Notes: generated by a model not told the origin, from the sequence alone. A DNA stretch of 64,000 nucleotides from Atriophallophorus winterbourni (GCA_013407085.1 JACCGJ010016197.1:17089-81088), one strand, 5' to 3'. Shown: positions 11,550 to 24,784, counted from the first letter of the stretch. Numbers and translations: made by a program.

Positions 11550-13410
11550 ACGGTAGAGCATATTCAATAGCTGGCACCACTGCAAAAGAGTGACCATGCG
11601 GTGCTCTTTTCATTGTGTATCGCAAACAAGCAAACATAATCATTCCTATCAGTCCGTGGCCAATTGATCTTAACACGCGCTTGCAGACATATAGATTTGT
11701 AACGCGATGCTGCCACCGAATGGGAGCCGGTAACGTGTGTCAAAACCGAAAGCCGACGAACATTATCCGCTCCGAAAGACCAGGTTTTGCAGCCATAGGG
11801 TAGTGTAGTACGCACCACTGCGTTGTACATTCGACCTTAAGTATGGCGTGAAACACTGTGTCGACGCCTCATGTGGAGAATGTTAGCAAAGGCTACACCA
11901 GCTTTGCGAACATCTTGAGAGACAAGGTGAGTAAAGCTTTCTACCAATTGAAGATTAACATCGCACACCGTGAAATTCGGAAGAGAGCAGCACCAATCTT
12001 GAGTAAGTGTTTTCACATCGCAATACCTTGGAGCTTCAGGTGCCAGGTGGTCCGGAGCTTGATTTATTATATGAGGGTCATCTCCCAGAAGTGCGATGTC
12101 ATCCACATACTCTAGATTGGGAGATCTCCCCTGGCAGAAATTCAACACTTGCACCCCTAGACCAGCTGAAGCCTTCCTGGGGACAACGTCGATCGCGAAG
12201 TAAATATACGAACGGCGTGATAAGACAGCCCTGATGCACCGCGCTAGATATATTGAACGGGACGACAATTGTCCGTACGCTCGAACCATGCCCGAAGTTC
12301 GCCAATATAATGCTTTAAAGATCAAAACATACTTGTCGGTCATTCCATGTCTCAACAGACATTACCAAACACTTTTGCGATCTATTGAATGGAATGCTGC
12401 TTCCATGTCATGGAATATCATTATAGTTGATCTACGAAATGTGTTTCTTCGCTCTCGTATTTTGGGGAACTGAAAAATGATGCCAACTCTAATTAGCCTG
12501 AATTCCTCGGAGAACCGTGAGAACATTAAGCCTGGCAACATTCCACTGCCTTGCAACGTTTCTAAGTTTCCCGCCAAAGGCAGCGAGAGCTTAGCGCAGA
12601 CTACAGCAGAAAGTGACTCTGGACAGGTGCCCCAGTATGAACGGCAGTCTTGCACACTCCCTCGCTACGAGAAGCTGATAGCAATATGGTCAATTTTTGT
12701 GAACAAGGCCACAAATGGATTCTTTCAGGTGAAGCAGTAACGCTTCGAATGTCGGAATTTAGTGCTGACCACGTAGAGGGTGTACTCTGAGCACAAGCTA
12801 ATCTGTCTTTCACCGTTGTCATTACGATTGCAATCGAGAACACGTGCGTTCATATCTCCAGCTAAGACAACGATGTCACTCTTCGATGCAAGTCTAATGA
12901 GTTCTTGCAATCTTCCGTAACACTCATCCTTGTCAAGTTCAAAGCTACAATTAGTCGGTGCTTAAGCAGCAACCACTAACAGGTGGCGGGATTGGTTGCG
13001 AAATCGAACTTCCTTGCCAGAACCTTATCGCCATAGTGCATAAAGGCGACCGTTGACTGGGATCCAGTCTAACAGTGCGTCCTAAGCTCGATCACTCAAG
13101 ACGATTCCGACACCAGATTGACCAGATACCACGGCATCGTCATCAGTGAACAAACGTAGATAGTTTGACTTGCGTATGTTCGAATAATTAGACAATCGTG
13201 TAACTGAGATAGAGTTATGCATGCGTGTTTCCGACAAACAGCACACATCGACGTCGAGGCTATGAAGCGTGCGAGCCAAGGCTGCCTGCTGTCCGATGCT
13301 AGCTAAAGTGCGTACAATAAAAGCCGCCAATTTGAATGGTACGTGCGGGCGGAAGCAGGCAACATGTTCAAAGTGACTGTATTTGGAAATCTCGATGAAC
13401 AAGCTGCACT
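11550..13410 (-). pseudogene. RTE-like LINE, endonuclease plus reverse transcriptase, decayed
   Basis: The minus strand carries, in order, an endonuclease start (FKLAAFIVRTLASIGQQAALARTLHSLDVDVCCLSETR, 13402 downward, catalytic Glu in SETR), SGQSGVGIVLS, DIVVLAGDMNARV (about 12850, GDMN motif), IDHIAI and SVQDCRSYW (about 12655), a degraded palm motif A (HDMEAAFHSIDR, about 12390), a motif C region LEYVDDIALLGDD (about 12120; YADD changed to YVDD), and the C-terminal PYGCKTWSF (about 11790). The order matches RTE elements well known from trematodes. Multiple frameshifts across 11564-11830, 11837-12355, 12362-12655, 12725-12910 and 13082-13402 make it non-functional. Confidence 0.85.
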
Positions 13411-13622
13411 TATGTCAGGGATAACCGAAGAACCACAAAACGGGAAAAAGTTATTAAAAATATTTGCATGCACTGTGACATCATTGAAAGCATTTGGAGC
13501 ACGGAACACGGGATGACGTATCTGCAATGTTTAACAGTATTTTCATAATTGGCTGTGGGCGTGATACTACCCGTTTGCAACCACAACTAACAGTTGTTAT
13601 CCGGATTAGAACTAAGAAGTGG

Positions 13623-13829
13623 TTAGATACAAAAAAAACGTTTCGCATAACTAAATTTTAATTTTGGTAAGGAGGCAATTCTGTAAGATACAGAATCACG
13701 TTGCGACTTTGGCAAGAGAAAATCGCGTGCAATTCCCATGGAACTAGCTTCTCTACAAAATACTAAATCAGCGATCAAGAATAAAACCAGAAGTATTCTG
13801 TGTACAAACCCGTGACTCACTCCGCTCAA
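13623..13829 (-). CDS. Small ORF with signal-peptide-like N terminus (tentative)
   Basis: 68 residues starting MSGVSHGFVHRILLVLFLIADLVFCREAS: positive n-region, a hydrophobic core of about 13 residues, then a small/polar region that could hold a cleavage site. The remainder is basic and ends ...SYAKRFFCI. No splice donor, TATA box or homologue was recognised. It could be a short secreted peptide, a first exon, or chance. Confidence 0.25.
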   Translation of the reverse strand: MSGVSHGFVHRILLVLFLIADLVFCREASSMGIARDFLLPKSQRDSVSYRIASLPKLKFSYAKRFFCI

Positions 13830-14319
13830 GATACCGCCGATGCCTCAGCAACGTCTTCCTCAATTGTCTTCAATGTTAAGAGTTGTATCTCATATCAAAT
13901 TTTACCAAGTTTAACAAGTTTGGAATTATTAAGTGAAATGACTGTTAATGGTTGGCTGGATGGGATCTTGGTCAACTAAACTGAAAGAATTCCCTTGGCG
14001 AAGACAAAATTACACACGTACTTCACAGGTTTCGCGTTGGAAAAGAAGCATGTCTGTTAATTAATGTATGGCATAACAACGGGATATGTTCACCTTATTT
14101 TGTTGGTCACATATAAGTGTGTTACCATTTAACCCTGCGATATGTAAACTGTTCCGGCTTGAAAATCTCTGCATCAAACGTATCATCTTGGCACGCAAGT
14201 TCTACTATGGGTATCCTCCAACCTAATCTTGAATATCATTGCCGGAATGTGGGGAATAATGCCTCTTCTAACATGTGACCTGTAAAATGGATTTTCAGGA
14301 TTTTCACCCCGAAACCTTA
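13830..14319. other. No recognised gene
   Basis: Spacer; possibly older LINE sequence leading into the CR1 fragment downstream, but nothing readable. Confidence 0.35.
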
Positions 14320-14590
14320 CCCTGGTTAATTATTACGTGTTTACTTCCTGTTATGGAATATGCCACTCAAACCAGGGCATCATGTCTGTGAAAGTATATC
14401 GAACTTCTTGACAGAATTTATCATTGTGAGACAAAGTTGGTCCACCGTTACAGAAAATTCCGTATCAAACATCGAATGTTAACCTGAATCTACACGATAT
14501 TTTCAACGACCTATGCGGAGTGACCTCCTGTTGGTATTCAAAATCTTGCATAATGAAAACCCTCCCCTTTAACACTTGCTAAAGCCTGAT
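14320..14590 (+). pseudogene. CR1-like reverse transcriptase C-terminal scrap
   Basis: Plus-strand reading gives VMEYATQTRAS, then YIELLDRIYHCETKLVHRYRKF, then HDIFNDLCG with frameshifts. It aligns with VVDYAVQAWTPWMEKNISLLERIYHKATKMVTGLNNL of the RT at 42.2-43.6 kb. Only the thumb/connection region remains. Confidence 0.65.
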
Positions 14591-15129
14591 AGCCTCACTC
14601 GAAAGCAAAAACACTCAAATTTTTAAGGATTCCGCATTCGTGGTTGAATATTCGTCGTAATAGTTTCTCGAGAGAGTTTGTTTTACTTTAAACATTTTGC
14701 TTTTAGAAAAAACACGTTTCAAATCTGTCGAGGTTTTCCCATCTAAACGTGATAAACATATGAAGAACCATGCGGTATGTGATTGTCCCATTTGATTTTG
14801 GGATGATTTTCTATGATCACTCAAAGTATATCGTTATCCTATGGTTAATGTTGAGCTTCTTGTTATTGTTAACCTCCTTTGGTTGATGTCTACCGTGGAT
14901 GTACATTACAAACGCATGAATTTCATGTTCTACTGCTTTTGGAATGACTAAACTGTGAAGTCTCAGAACCGATGGAGGTACACAGTTTTCGTCAGCAGTT
15001 TGCTGATTTCGCAGAAAATGGCGTTTTGAACATAAAATGTCCAGCCATTACCATTGCCAATCTAATGATAAAGCAGAAACGCCAGTAAAAGAACCGAATT
15101 AAATAATGAAACAAAGCCAGGATGCTAAA
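14591..15129. other. No recognised gene
   Basis: Spacer between LINE scraps; nothing identified. Confidence 0.4.
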
Positions 15130-15845
15130 TTTGATCCGTATTAAGCGCTCCTGTAACAGAGTAGTACGCCATCCACCGGTATAGAATCAAGCCCAGCACA
15201 AATACTCACGGGTTGACGCAGAAGGACGAGGATATCATTTGGAGGATCTGGAATACGCTGATCATGTCTGCTTGATATCACCTGACCCACAACGTTTTCA
15301 GAGAAAGGCCGATAGACTAGCACACTTTGCTTCATATGCAGGACTACGCGTGAATACCGAAAAAACAGAAGTCCTCCGTGTGCTAACTGATAAGCACCCA
15401 TCAATCACCATCAATGTTAAAGCAGTCAAAGACATCACGCAGCATTGTTTCAATAAGTGGTGGCACGGACGAAGACATAGTCGCTAAGATCGACAAAGCA
15501 AGATACGCATTCATAGCTTTGAAACCCATTTGGGGCTCGAAGGTTCTATAAAAACGCACGAAACTACATATATTCAGAAGAAACGTCAAATCCGTGCTAC
15601 TCTATGGATGACAAACATGGCGAGTGAGAGCAAATTCTTCTGGCCGCTTACAATCATTCCACAATAATTGCCTTCGTCGAATTATTGGGGTGAAATGGCC
15701 AGAAAAGATATAGAATCAAGATCTGTGGCAGATTCCTGTTGAGAAGCCGGTCGCCCAGTAGATCAGTAAAAGAAAGTGGAGATGGGTTAGGCACACATTG
15801 CGGAAACCTTATGATGACATCTTCTCAATCGGAAAGAGACCGTAT
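15130..15845 (+). pseudogene. RTE-like LINE reverse transcriptase 3' fragment
   Basis: The plus strand at 15239-15487 encodes MEDLEYADHVCLISPDPQRF...ADRLAHFASYAGLRVNTEKTEVL...ITINVKAVKDI, the motif C to thumb region of RTE-type RT. The catalytic YADD is YADH here. After a frameshift, AKIDKARYAFIALKPIW, KSVLLYGW (about 15590) and NCLRRIIGVKWPEKI follow to about 15700, then RKWRWVGHTLRKP (about 15770), the typical C terminus. It stops abruptly where the CR1 array begins. Confidence 0.8.
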
Positions 15846-16483
15846 TATATTACGGTCAGAAACTGCTGATATAGAACGCCACACCGGATGAAATAATGCG
15901 CTTAGAATGTGTTATAATTTTCATTTTGACGATCAATCTCAAGGCGTACGTTATGCGACTGTCCGTATTAACTCGCTAAATTCAAAAAACTTTTACTCCA
16001 TATACCGCGTTGCACTGTGATTTTTGTTTGGCTACAATGATGTTTTTGAGATATGATTTTAAACATAATCTTTACGGATGAGTAATCACTTCTTCGACGG
16101 CCTCACAAGTGCAGAACATCGGTCACCAAAACAACACGTTCTCTGCACATGTGGCCGGATAAGCACTGTGTGTTGCAAGATCGTACGCGCTGGTGCACCC
16201 TCTGATCTATCGATCCATGAAACTCAAGTTTCTGAATTAGCGTAGCTCATTTCTCAAATCGATTAAATCAAAATATGACTTGATATGAGCGTTTTGCTCA
16301 TATTGAGTTTTGTCAATTTCGCACAATACAGTCATATGAGTGGTTAGTTCTGATTGTATGCTACGAGTTCGATTTATTCTGATGGAAATGCTCCATTCAC
16401 CGACAAACTTAGATCCCTTTAGTTAGCTTCGCGAATGGAGAATTCTGTGATAAAGAACATATTTTAAAAAAAAACAATTACAA

Positions 16484-17017
16484 TACAGATAAAACGACAG
16501 GAGTATGCTACATCTGTCATGTATGCAGAATTGAAACCAAAAACTGTACCAAGACGACTGCGAGCTCACAGAATGAAACTAATATGGGGATTTTGAATTT
16601 AGAGGAGCGCATACAGAGAATTAAAGGTTTGTTGAATGATTTATTATTAAGCAAACTGAAGCCTAAACTTCAATGTGGAGATCGTGTTTTATCTCCGTTT
16701 CTATGGAGGCAAGTAGGCGATAAACGCGATGATTAACATACAGACATTCAACCTAGCACAGCTGAGCCGCTCCCATGATCCGCGTGCCTTGGGAAGGTCT
16801 GAAACACATTCAACACAATCCGATACTAAAAAGCGCGCCGTTAAACAACACTAATCGCAAAACAGATAAGGCTTCGAAGAAACGAAATAACATATCCATT
16901 AATCGTGATGCACATTCATTGAGTGTCATTTGTACTGACGTTCCGGAGCCAGAATGCACTCTTTTCAAAGGCCGTCAAAGGCATGAAGAAGAAAATGGAA
17001 GGAACTGTGTGAACTAA
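16484..17017 (+). pseudogene. CR1 ORF1 remnant in unit 1
   Basis: KTTGVCYICHVCRIETKNCTKTT from about 16496 matches the second half of the PHD-type finger in the ORF1 at 46.0 kb, followed by a coiled-coil-like stretch (ILNLEERIQRIKGLLNDLLL). After stops, an 80-residue frame at 16775-17017 contains SLSVICTDVPEPECTLFKGRQRHEEE, equivalent to LSVICTNIQESSETLLVNRQRYDLEQ. Further RRM-like ORF1 homology continues in broken frames to about 17520. Confidence 0.75.
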
Positions 17018-17870
17018 TGAAACTTGGAACTGTAGTGCCGTTAGCATTGACTCGTTTAACTAGACGGCGTGATTCACCTCATCAGGATAAACCCAGACTG
17101 TTGAGAGTTAACTTAAAAAATGAGCATCGCCTCGAAGACGCTAAACACTAATTTCTTACCTACTTGGATCTAACAATTCACTGAATATTCGTATTCATGC
17201 TGATATTCCATGGTACGAAAAGAGGAACAATACATACGACAATAGAAAGATATCTAGTCGCAATCTCATCATCCTCGGTGTTCCAGGAATGGCAGGTAAT
17301 CCTCAAGATTACGAGTGAGCTGAGGATGACTACAGACAATCGAGTTTTCTGGCTGATAACATTTTAGTCGAAATGGCCGTTTCCGTGAATACTTTCAGAC
17401 TGCCTTTCTTAGCAAACTACGAAGGTAATGTGCCACGTCCACTAAAAATAAACATCACAATGAGCACCATGTTTGATACTGTACGTTCCAACTGGAAGTG
17501 ATGGAACACAAAATCCCACAAAATGTAATCCTTAGCGATCACATAAACACTCATATAAATGCAGACAAACTCTGCACTAAATACTCTCTGGATTGATGGA
17601 GCCCTATGAACTGAACCAAGAAATGGATTTTTACCTGAGACACACAATGAGCAATCGAACGCAATGCCACCCCAAACTACTCCCTAGTGTAGACTGGAGC
17701 TAGATAAAGAAATCGTTTTTGGTTAACTAGAGGATTCGAGTTGCACCACTCAACTTAAAACGACCGATATGCTACTTAACTTGTCCAAAAACAGAAAAGT
17801 GCCGACTCTTCCGGAGTCGGCGTGACAATGACGGTTCTCAGATTATGTCATCACATGACACCATCCATCT

Positions 17871-18651
17871 TTGCTTACCAAAACTGTTCTTGGATACCTC
17901 TTTACCAAAGCCTATTGCTTGATTAACATATTTGCCGAACTTGTCCCTCGGTTTGAAACTGAACGACCTCAGCTGATTACCATTACCGAAACTTGGCTGA
18001 ACCAAGAAATCCGCGATTGTGAGTTAAAGAATGCTGGCATGTCACTGCTCCGCCGAAACCGTGCGTCACGTGGAGGAGGTGTGGCACTCTATTATGATCA
18101 TAGACTACGGTGTGAAGAAATGAAAGATTCCGACTTGGTGCTTCAGGACACGCTATGGTGTTTGTTCACAACCGCTACAGGCGAAGATTGCACAATCGGT
18201 GTAATTAATCGTCCACCAGCAGCCCCGAAATTGTGTAATACGGTTCTACTCGACAAGCTACGCTTGATTTCCCTCAAGATATCATACGAGAATCTTGATC
18301 ATGGAAGGCTTTAATCTGCCGAACTTGCAGAAGACTAACATAATTTCTCAGATCTCCACTGCTGCCATCTTCCAGCAGCTATTTGACTGAATTGCTTTGA
18401 ACGTGATTATAGTTCAAAGCAATACACGATACAGGTGAAGATATATGCCTTCAATGCTCAATCTGTTCTCGACAACTGAAGAAGACTATGCCGAAAACAT
18501 TACAGACGATTGTCCGCTAGGTTCTAAGAAACAAATATGGTTTTCGGCTTTTGATCATGGATCACACCATCAACGTGCACTTGAGTTTGATCGAGCGAGT
18601 ATTGCGTATCGCTTTCAGCGCAGCATGATGCATTGTTTATCCGGAATCTGA
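17871..18651 (+). pseudogene. CR1 endonuclease remnant in unit 1
   Basis: The 147-residue frame 17871-18314 covers the N-terminal half of an AP-like endonuclease: ITITETW (catalytic Glu), GGGVALYYD and GVINRPP. It then breaks at the position where GDFN should occur. A second frame, 18445-18651, holds the C-terminal part, ending in LGSKKQIWFSAFDHGSHHQRALEF in place of the SDH region. Two stops separate it from an intact ORF2. Functional activity is very unlikely. Confidence 0.8.
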
Positions 18652-19937
18652 CTGTTTATCTATCCGAAACATTATAAATTATGAAACTCTCGTGCGAACG
18701 TGATGTAGATCTATTTTCAATATCGCTTGAAGGAGGTGAACAGCAGTACTCTAATTCTATTGGGTGTAATATGATGTCATATGCAAATGATATCGAAATA
18801 TGGAAATGTGTTTGATCATATAACGGCGTGCCACATGTAACATGCTGCGCCTTGGATTATGCCTGCATCCCACTAGTCAGTCTGTCATTGAAGTTCTCCT
18901 CTAAACTACAACGAGTGAACCTCAAATCGAGTCACCATTGTAACACTTTCGTAAATTGTGACTTATCCAGTTAGTGCTGAAGAAGATTCTCGGAGATTTA
19001 TTGCAGAAACCTTATTCTGATACTTTGTTCAAATACGCGTCCTGTCATGGTACATTCTATCAAACAGGATCTAGGATCGTGCAAACTATATGGTTGCTTG
19101 TTAAAAACGTTTCTATTTCACGATCTGATATAAAAACTCACAGAACGAGTGCGTAGCACTACGTAGAGAATGATAATTAAAATTGGTTTAAGTGAATATC
19201 ACCGTCTTAATTATTTACTGAAGGCATATTATGGCATCCGAACACGCCAACCTCCTATGCTTTGCCTAACCTAACTTCTTGATTTCATAGCTACAGTAAT
19301 ATATTGCGGTCGAAAACTGCTTGATATAGAACGCATTACCGGATGAAATAATGCGCTTAGAATGTGTTATAATTTTCACTTTGATGATCAATCTCAAGGC
19401 GTACGTTATGCGACTGCCCGTATTAACTCGCTAAATTCAAAAAACTTTTACTCCATATACCGCGTTGCACTGTGATTTTTGTTTAGCTACAATGATGTTT
19501 TTGAGATATGATTTTAAACATAATCTTTACGGATGAGTAATCACTTCTTCGACGGCCTCACAAGTGCAGAACATCGGTCACCAAAACAACACGTTCTCTG
19601 CACATGTGGCCGGATAAGCACTGTGTGTTGCAAGATCGTACGCGTGGTGCACCCTCTGATCTATCGATTCATGAAACTCAAGTTTCTGAATTAGCGTAGC
19701 TCATTTCTCAAATCGATTAAATCAAAATATGACTTGATATGAGCGTTTTGCTCATATTGAGTTTTGTCAATTTCGCACAATACAGTCATATGAGTGGTTA
19801 GTTCTGATTGTATGCTACGAGGTCGATTTATTCTGATGGAAATGCTCCATTCATCGACAAACTTAGATCCCTTTAGTTAGCTTCGCAAATGGAGAATTCT
19901 GTGATAAAGAACATATTTTAATAAAGACAATTGACAA

Positions 19938-20471
19938 TAAAGATAAAACGACAGGAGTATGCTACGTCTTTCATGTATGCAGAATTGCAACCAAAAACTG
20001 TACCAAGACGACTGCGAGCTCACAGAATGAAACTAATATGGGGATTTTGAATTTAGAGGAGCGCATACAGAGAATTAAAGGTTTGTTGAATGATTTATTA
20101 TTAAGCAAACTGAAGCCTAAACTTCAATGTGGAGATCGTGTTTTATCTCCGTTTCTATGGAGGCAAGTAGGCGATAAACGCGATGATTAACATACAGACA
20201 TTCAACCTAGCACAGCTGAGCCGCTCCCATGATCCGCGTGCCTTGGGAAGGTCTGAAACACATTCAACACAATCCGATACTAAAAAGCGCGCCGTTAAAC
20301 AACACTAATCGCAAAACAGATAAGGCTTCGAAGAAACGAAATAACATATCCATTAATCGTGATGCACATTCATTGAGTGTCATTTGTACTGACGTTCCGG
20401 AGCCAGAATGCACTCTTTTCAAAGGCCGTCAAAGGCATGAAGAAGAAAATGGAAGGAACTGTGTGAACTAA
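19938..20471 (+). pseudogene. CR1 ORF1 remnant in unit 2
   Basis: Same content as the unit 1 remnant; the 80-residue frame 20229-20471 is identical in protein sequence. Upstream of it the finger segment has a few substitutions relative to unit 1 (VCYVFHVCRIATKN). Confidence 0.75.
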
Positions 20472-21324
20472 TGAAACTTGGAACTGTAGTGCCGTTAGCA
20501 TTGACTCGTTTAACTAGACGGCGTGATTCACCTCATCAGGATAAACCCAGACTGTTGAGAGTTAACTTAAAAAATGAGCATCGCCTCGAAGACGCTAAAC
20601 ACTAATTTCTTACCTACTTGGATCTAACAATTCACTGAATATTCGTATTCATGCTGATATTCCATGGTACGAAAAGAGGAACAATACATACGACAATAGA
20701 AAGATATCTAGTCGCAATCTCATCATCCTCGGTGTTCCAGGAATGGCAGGTAATCCTCAAGATTACGAGTGAGCTGAGGATGACTACAGACAATCGAGTT
20801 TTCTGGCTGATAACATTTTAGTCGAAATGGCCGTTTCCGTGAATACTTTCAGACTGCCTTTCTTAGCAAACTACGAAGGTAATGTGCCACGTCCACTAAA
20901 AATAAACATCACAATGAGCACCATGTTTGATACTGTACGTTCCAACTGGAAGTGATGGAACACAAAATCCCACAAAATGTAATCCTTAGCGATCACATAA
21001 ACACTCATATAAATGCAGACAAACTCTGCACTAAATACTCTCTGGATTGATGGAGCCCTATGAACTGAACCAAGAAATGGATTTTTACCTGAGACACACA
21101 ATGAGCAATCGAACGCAATGCCACCCCAAACTACTCCCTAGTGTAGACTGGAGCTAGATAAAGAAATCGTTTTTGGTTAACTAGAGGATTCGAGTTGCAC
21201 CACTCAACTTAAAACGACCGATATGCTACTTAACTTGTCCAAAAACAGAAAAGTGCCGACTCTTCCGGAGTCGGCGTGACAATGACGGTTCTCAGATTAT
21301 GTCATCACATGACACCATCCATCT

Positions 21325-22105
21325 TTGCTTACCAAAACTGTTCTTGGATACCTCTTTACCAAAGCCTATTGCTTGATTAACATATTTGCCGAACTTGTCC
21401 CTCGGTTTGAAACTGAACGACCTCAGCTGATTACCATTACCGAAACTTGGCTGAACCAAGAAATCCGCGATTGTGAGTTAAAGAATGCTGGCATGTCACT
21501 GCTCCGCCGAAACCGTGCGTCACGTGGAGGAGGTGTGGCACTCTATTATGATCATAGACTACGGTGTGAAGAAATGAAAGATTCCGACTTGGTGCTTCAG
21601 GACACGCTATGGTGTTTGTTCACAACCGCTACAGGCGAAGATTGCACAATCGGTGTAATTAATCGTCCACCAGCAGCCCCGAAATTGTGTAATACGGTTC
21701 TACTCGACAAGCTACGCTTGATTTCCCTCAAGATATCATACGAGAATCTTGATCATGGAAGGCTTTAATCTGCCGAACTTGCAGAAGACTAACATAATTT
21801 CTCAGATCTCCACTGCTGCCATCTTCCAGCAGCTATTTGACTGAATTGCTTTGAACGTGATTATAGTTCAAAGCAATACACGATACAGGTGAAGATATAT
21901 GCCTTCAATGCTCAATCTGTTCTCGACAACTGAAGAAGACTATGCCGAAAACATTACAGACGATTGTCCGCTAGGTTCTAAGAAACAAATATGGTTTTCG
22001 GCTTTTGATCATGGATCACACCATCAACGTGCACTTGAGTTTGATCGAGCGAGTATTGCGTATCGCTTTCAGCGCAGCATGATGCATTGTTTATCCGGAA
22101 TCTGA
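21325..22105 (+). pseudogene. CR1 endonuclease remnant in unit 2
   Basis: Frames 21325-21768 and 21899-22105 are identical in protein sequence to those of unit 1, with the same interrupting stops. Confidence 0.8.
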
Positions 22106-22753
22106 CTGTTTATCTATCCGAAACATTATAAATTATGAAACTCTCGTGCGAACGTGATGTAGATCTATTTTCAATATCGCTTGAAGGAGGTGAACAGCAG
22201 TACTCTAATTCTATTGGGTGTAATATGATGTCATATGCAAATGATATCGAAATATGGAAATGTGTTTGATCATATAACGGCGTGCCACATGTAACATGCT
22301 GCGCCTTGGATTATGCCTGCATCCCACTAGTCAGTCTGTCATTGAAGTTCTCCTCTAAACTACAACGAGTGAACCTCAAATCGAGTCACCATTGTAACAC
22401 TTTCGTAAATTGTGACTTATCCAGTTAGTGCTGAAGAAGATTCTCGGAGATTTATTGCAGAAACCTTATTCTGATACTTTGTTCAAATACGCGTCCTGTC
22501 ATGGTACATTCTATCAAACAGGATCTAGGATCGTGCAAACTATATGGTTGCTTGTTAAAAACGTTTCTATTTCACGATCTGATATAAAAACTCACAGAAC
22601 GAGTGCGTAGCACTACGTAGAGAATGATAATTAAAATTGGTTTAAGTGAATATCACCGTCTTAATTATTTACTGAAGGCATATTATGGCATTCGAACACG
22701 CCAACCTCCTATGCTTTGCCTAACCTAACTTCTTGATTTCATAGCTACAGTAA

Positions 22754-24113
22754 TATATTGCGGTCGAAAACTGCTTGATATAGAACGCATTACCGGATGA
22801 AATAATGCGCTTAGAATGTGTTATAATTTTCACTTTGATGATCAATCTCAAGGCGTACGTTATGCGACTGCCCGTATTAACTCGCTAAATTCAAAAAACT
22901 TTTACTCCATATACCGCGTTGCACTGTGATTTTTGTTTAGCTACAATGATGTTTTTGAGATATGATTTTAAACATAATCTTTACGGATGAGTAATCACTT
23001 CTTCGACGGCCTCACAAGTGCAGAACATCGGTCACCAAAACAACACGTTCTCTGCACATGTGGCCGGATAAGCACTGTGTGTTGCAAGATCGTACGCGTG
23101 GTGCACCCTCTGATCTATCGATCCATGAAACTCAAGTTTCTGAATTAGCGTAGCTCATTTCTCAAATCGATTAAATCAAAATATGACTTGATATGAGCGT
23201 TTTGCTCATATTGAGTTTTGTCAATTTCGCACAATACAGTCATATGAGTGGTTAGTTCTGATTGTATGCTACGAGGTCGATTTATTCTGATGGAAATGCT
23301 CCATTCATCGACAAACTTAGATCCCTTTAGTTAGCTTCGCAAATGGAGAATTCTGTGATAAAGAACATATTTTAATAAAGACAATTGACAATAAAGATAA
23401 AACGACAGGAGTATGCTACGTCTTTCATGTATGCAGAATTGCAACCAAAAACTGTACCAAGACGACTGCGAGCTCACAGAATGAAACTAATATGGGGATT
23501 TTGAATTTAGAGGAGCGCATACAGAGAATTAAAGGTTTGTTGAATGATTTATTATTAAGCAAACTGAAGCCTAAACTTCAATGTGGAGATCGTGTTTTAT
23601 CTCCGTTTCTATGGAGGCAAGTAGGCGATAAACGCGATGATTAACATACAGACATTCAACCTAGCACAGCTGAGCCGCTCCCATGATCCGCGTGCCTTGG
23701 GAAGGTCTGAAACACATTCAACACAATCCGATACTAAAAAGCGCGCCGTTAAACAACACTAATCGCAAAACAGATAAGGCTTCGAAGAAACGAAATAACA
23801 TATCCATTAATCGTGATGCACATTCATTGAGTGTCATTTGTACTGACGTTCCGGAGCCAGAATGCACTCTTTTCAAAGGCCGTCAAAGGCATGAAGAAGA
23901 AAATGGAAGGAACTGTGTGAACTAATGAAACTTGGAACTGTAGTGCCGTTAGCATTGACTCGTTTAACTAGACGGCGTGATTCACCTCATCAGGATAAAC
24001 CCAGAATGTTGAGAGTTAACTTAAAAAATGAGCGTCGCCTGGAAGACGCTAAACACTAATTTCTTACCTACTTGGATCTAACAATTCACTGACACGCTAT
24101 GGTGTTTGTTCAC
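22754..24113 (+). repeat. CR1-derived tandem array, unit 3 (5' part, internally deleted)
   Basis: Matches units 1-2 up to caattcactga (about 24092), then jumps about 0.96 kb within the unit to cacgctatggtgtttgttcacaa (endonuclease region), and then into block B1. The ORF1 remnant frame 23683-23925 is identical in protein to units 1-2. The jump lacks obvious junction homology beyond a few bases. Confidence 0.85.
23392..23925 (+). pseudogene. CR1 ORF1 remnant in unit 3
   Basis: Copy of the unit 2 ORF1 remnant (the same VCYVFHVCRIATKN variant), followed by the identical 80-residue frame 23683-23925. Confidence 0.75.
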
Positions 24114-24784
24114 AAACATACAGTGTGCTTGTTGGTTGATTCCTAATCCCCATACACCTAATGAGGATAGCAATCCATGGAAAGACTTCACATTTCTGAC
24201 TGGGGTTGTTCAGCTTGAGGCTCGCTGAAGCCTTTTAATGAGACCTAACATTCTCTTCCTCCTTCGGAAGCGCCCTAGGATCTGAGATCTACGCCAGTCG
24301 AGCCATAGCTTTCAACCGTTTTTGATGGATCCCGTGTTATTATCCTGAGAACCGGAATTTCGTCTCCTCTCGATTGGTGCGTTTATATGTAGGACAGTGT
24401 AGTTCAATATGGAGAACCTCTTATGCCCAGGCAACAAGTTCTTCATCTCCACCGCACCACCGGATCCAAAGGAACAGTTAGGCTGATACGTTCGGACAAA
24501 GATGCTGTCGTATAAGTTGTAACGGAAGAAGTTGATTACAAATTCGGTCTGCCTAGCGGGACTTGGGCTTCAACGTTCTCTTAGAGCTTGAGTACTAAAA
24601 TATTTCCATGATCGGATGTATTCCCAAGGCAGTGGAAGTTTGATGTGAGGGTTTTCATTCCCTGGGTGGGCCGCCTTCATGGAATTGCGAACTCAACCTG
24701 CCCGAAGCATGCTGAATTTGAGACGTCAGTGAGCCGCTATTTCACTTACTCTTGTCAATAGAAGCAGGTGGACAAAAACGAATT

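Larger units (their letters stand above)
15846..19299 (+). repeat. CR1-derived tandem array, unit 1
   Basis: First of five head-to-tail copies of a decayed CR1 element. The offset to unit 2 is 3,454 bp. Order inside: 5' region (15.9-16.4 kb), ORF1 remnant, endonuclease, a stub of reverse transcriptase (MMSYANDIEIWKCV near 18770, a decayed YADD box), then a 3' tail ending in a catagctacagtaat segment that runs straight into the next unit. Most of the RT is missing, so the unit is an internally deleted LINE amplified as a satellite. Confidence 0.9.
19300..22753 (+). repeat. CR1-derived tandem array, unit 2
   Basis: Almost identical to unit 1: every open frame in it is a perfect copy 3,454 bp downstream, including all stops. 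The few differences I found are single bases (for example near 19646 and 19846-19990). Very recent duplication, or an assembly duplication. Confidence 0.9.

Noticed and set aside
17417..17647. 76-residue minus-strand frame with signal-like middle, repeated at 20871-21101 and related to 32878-33189
   Set aside because: It is antisense to the CR1 ORF1 to endonuclease interval and is repeated only because the unit is repeated; no independent conservation.
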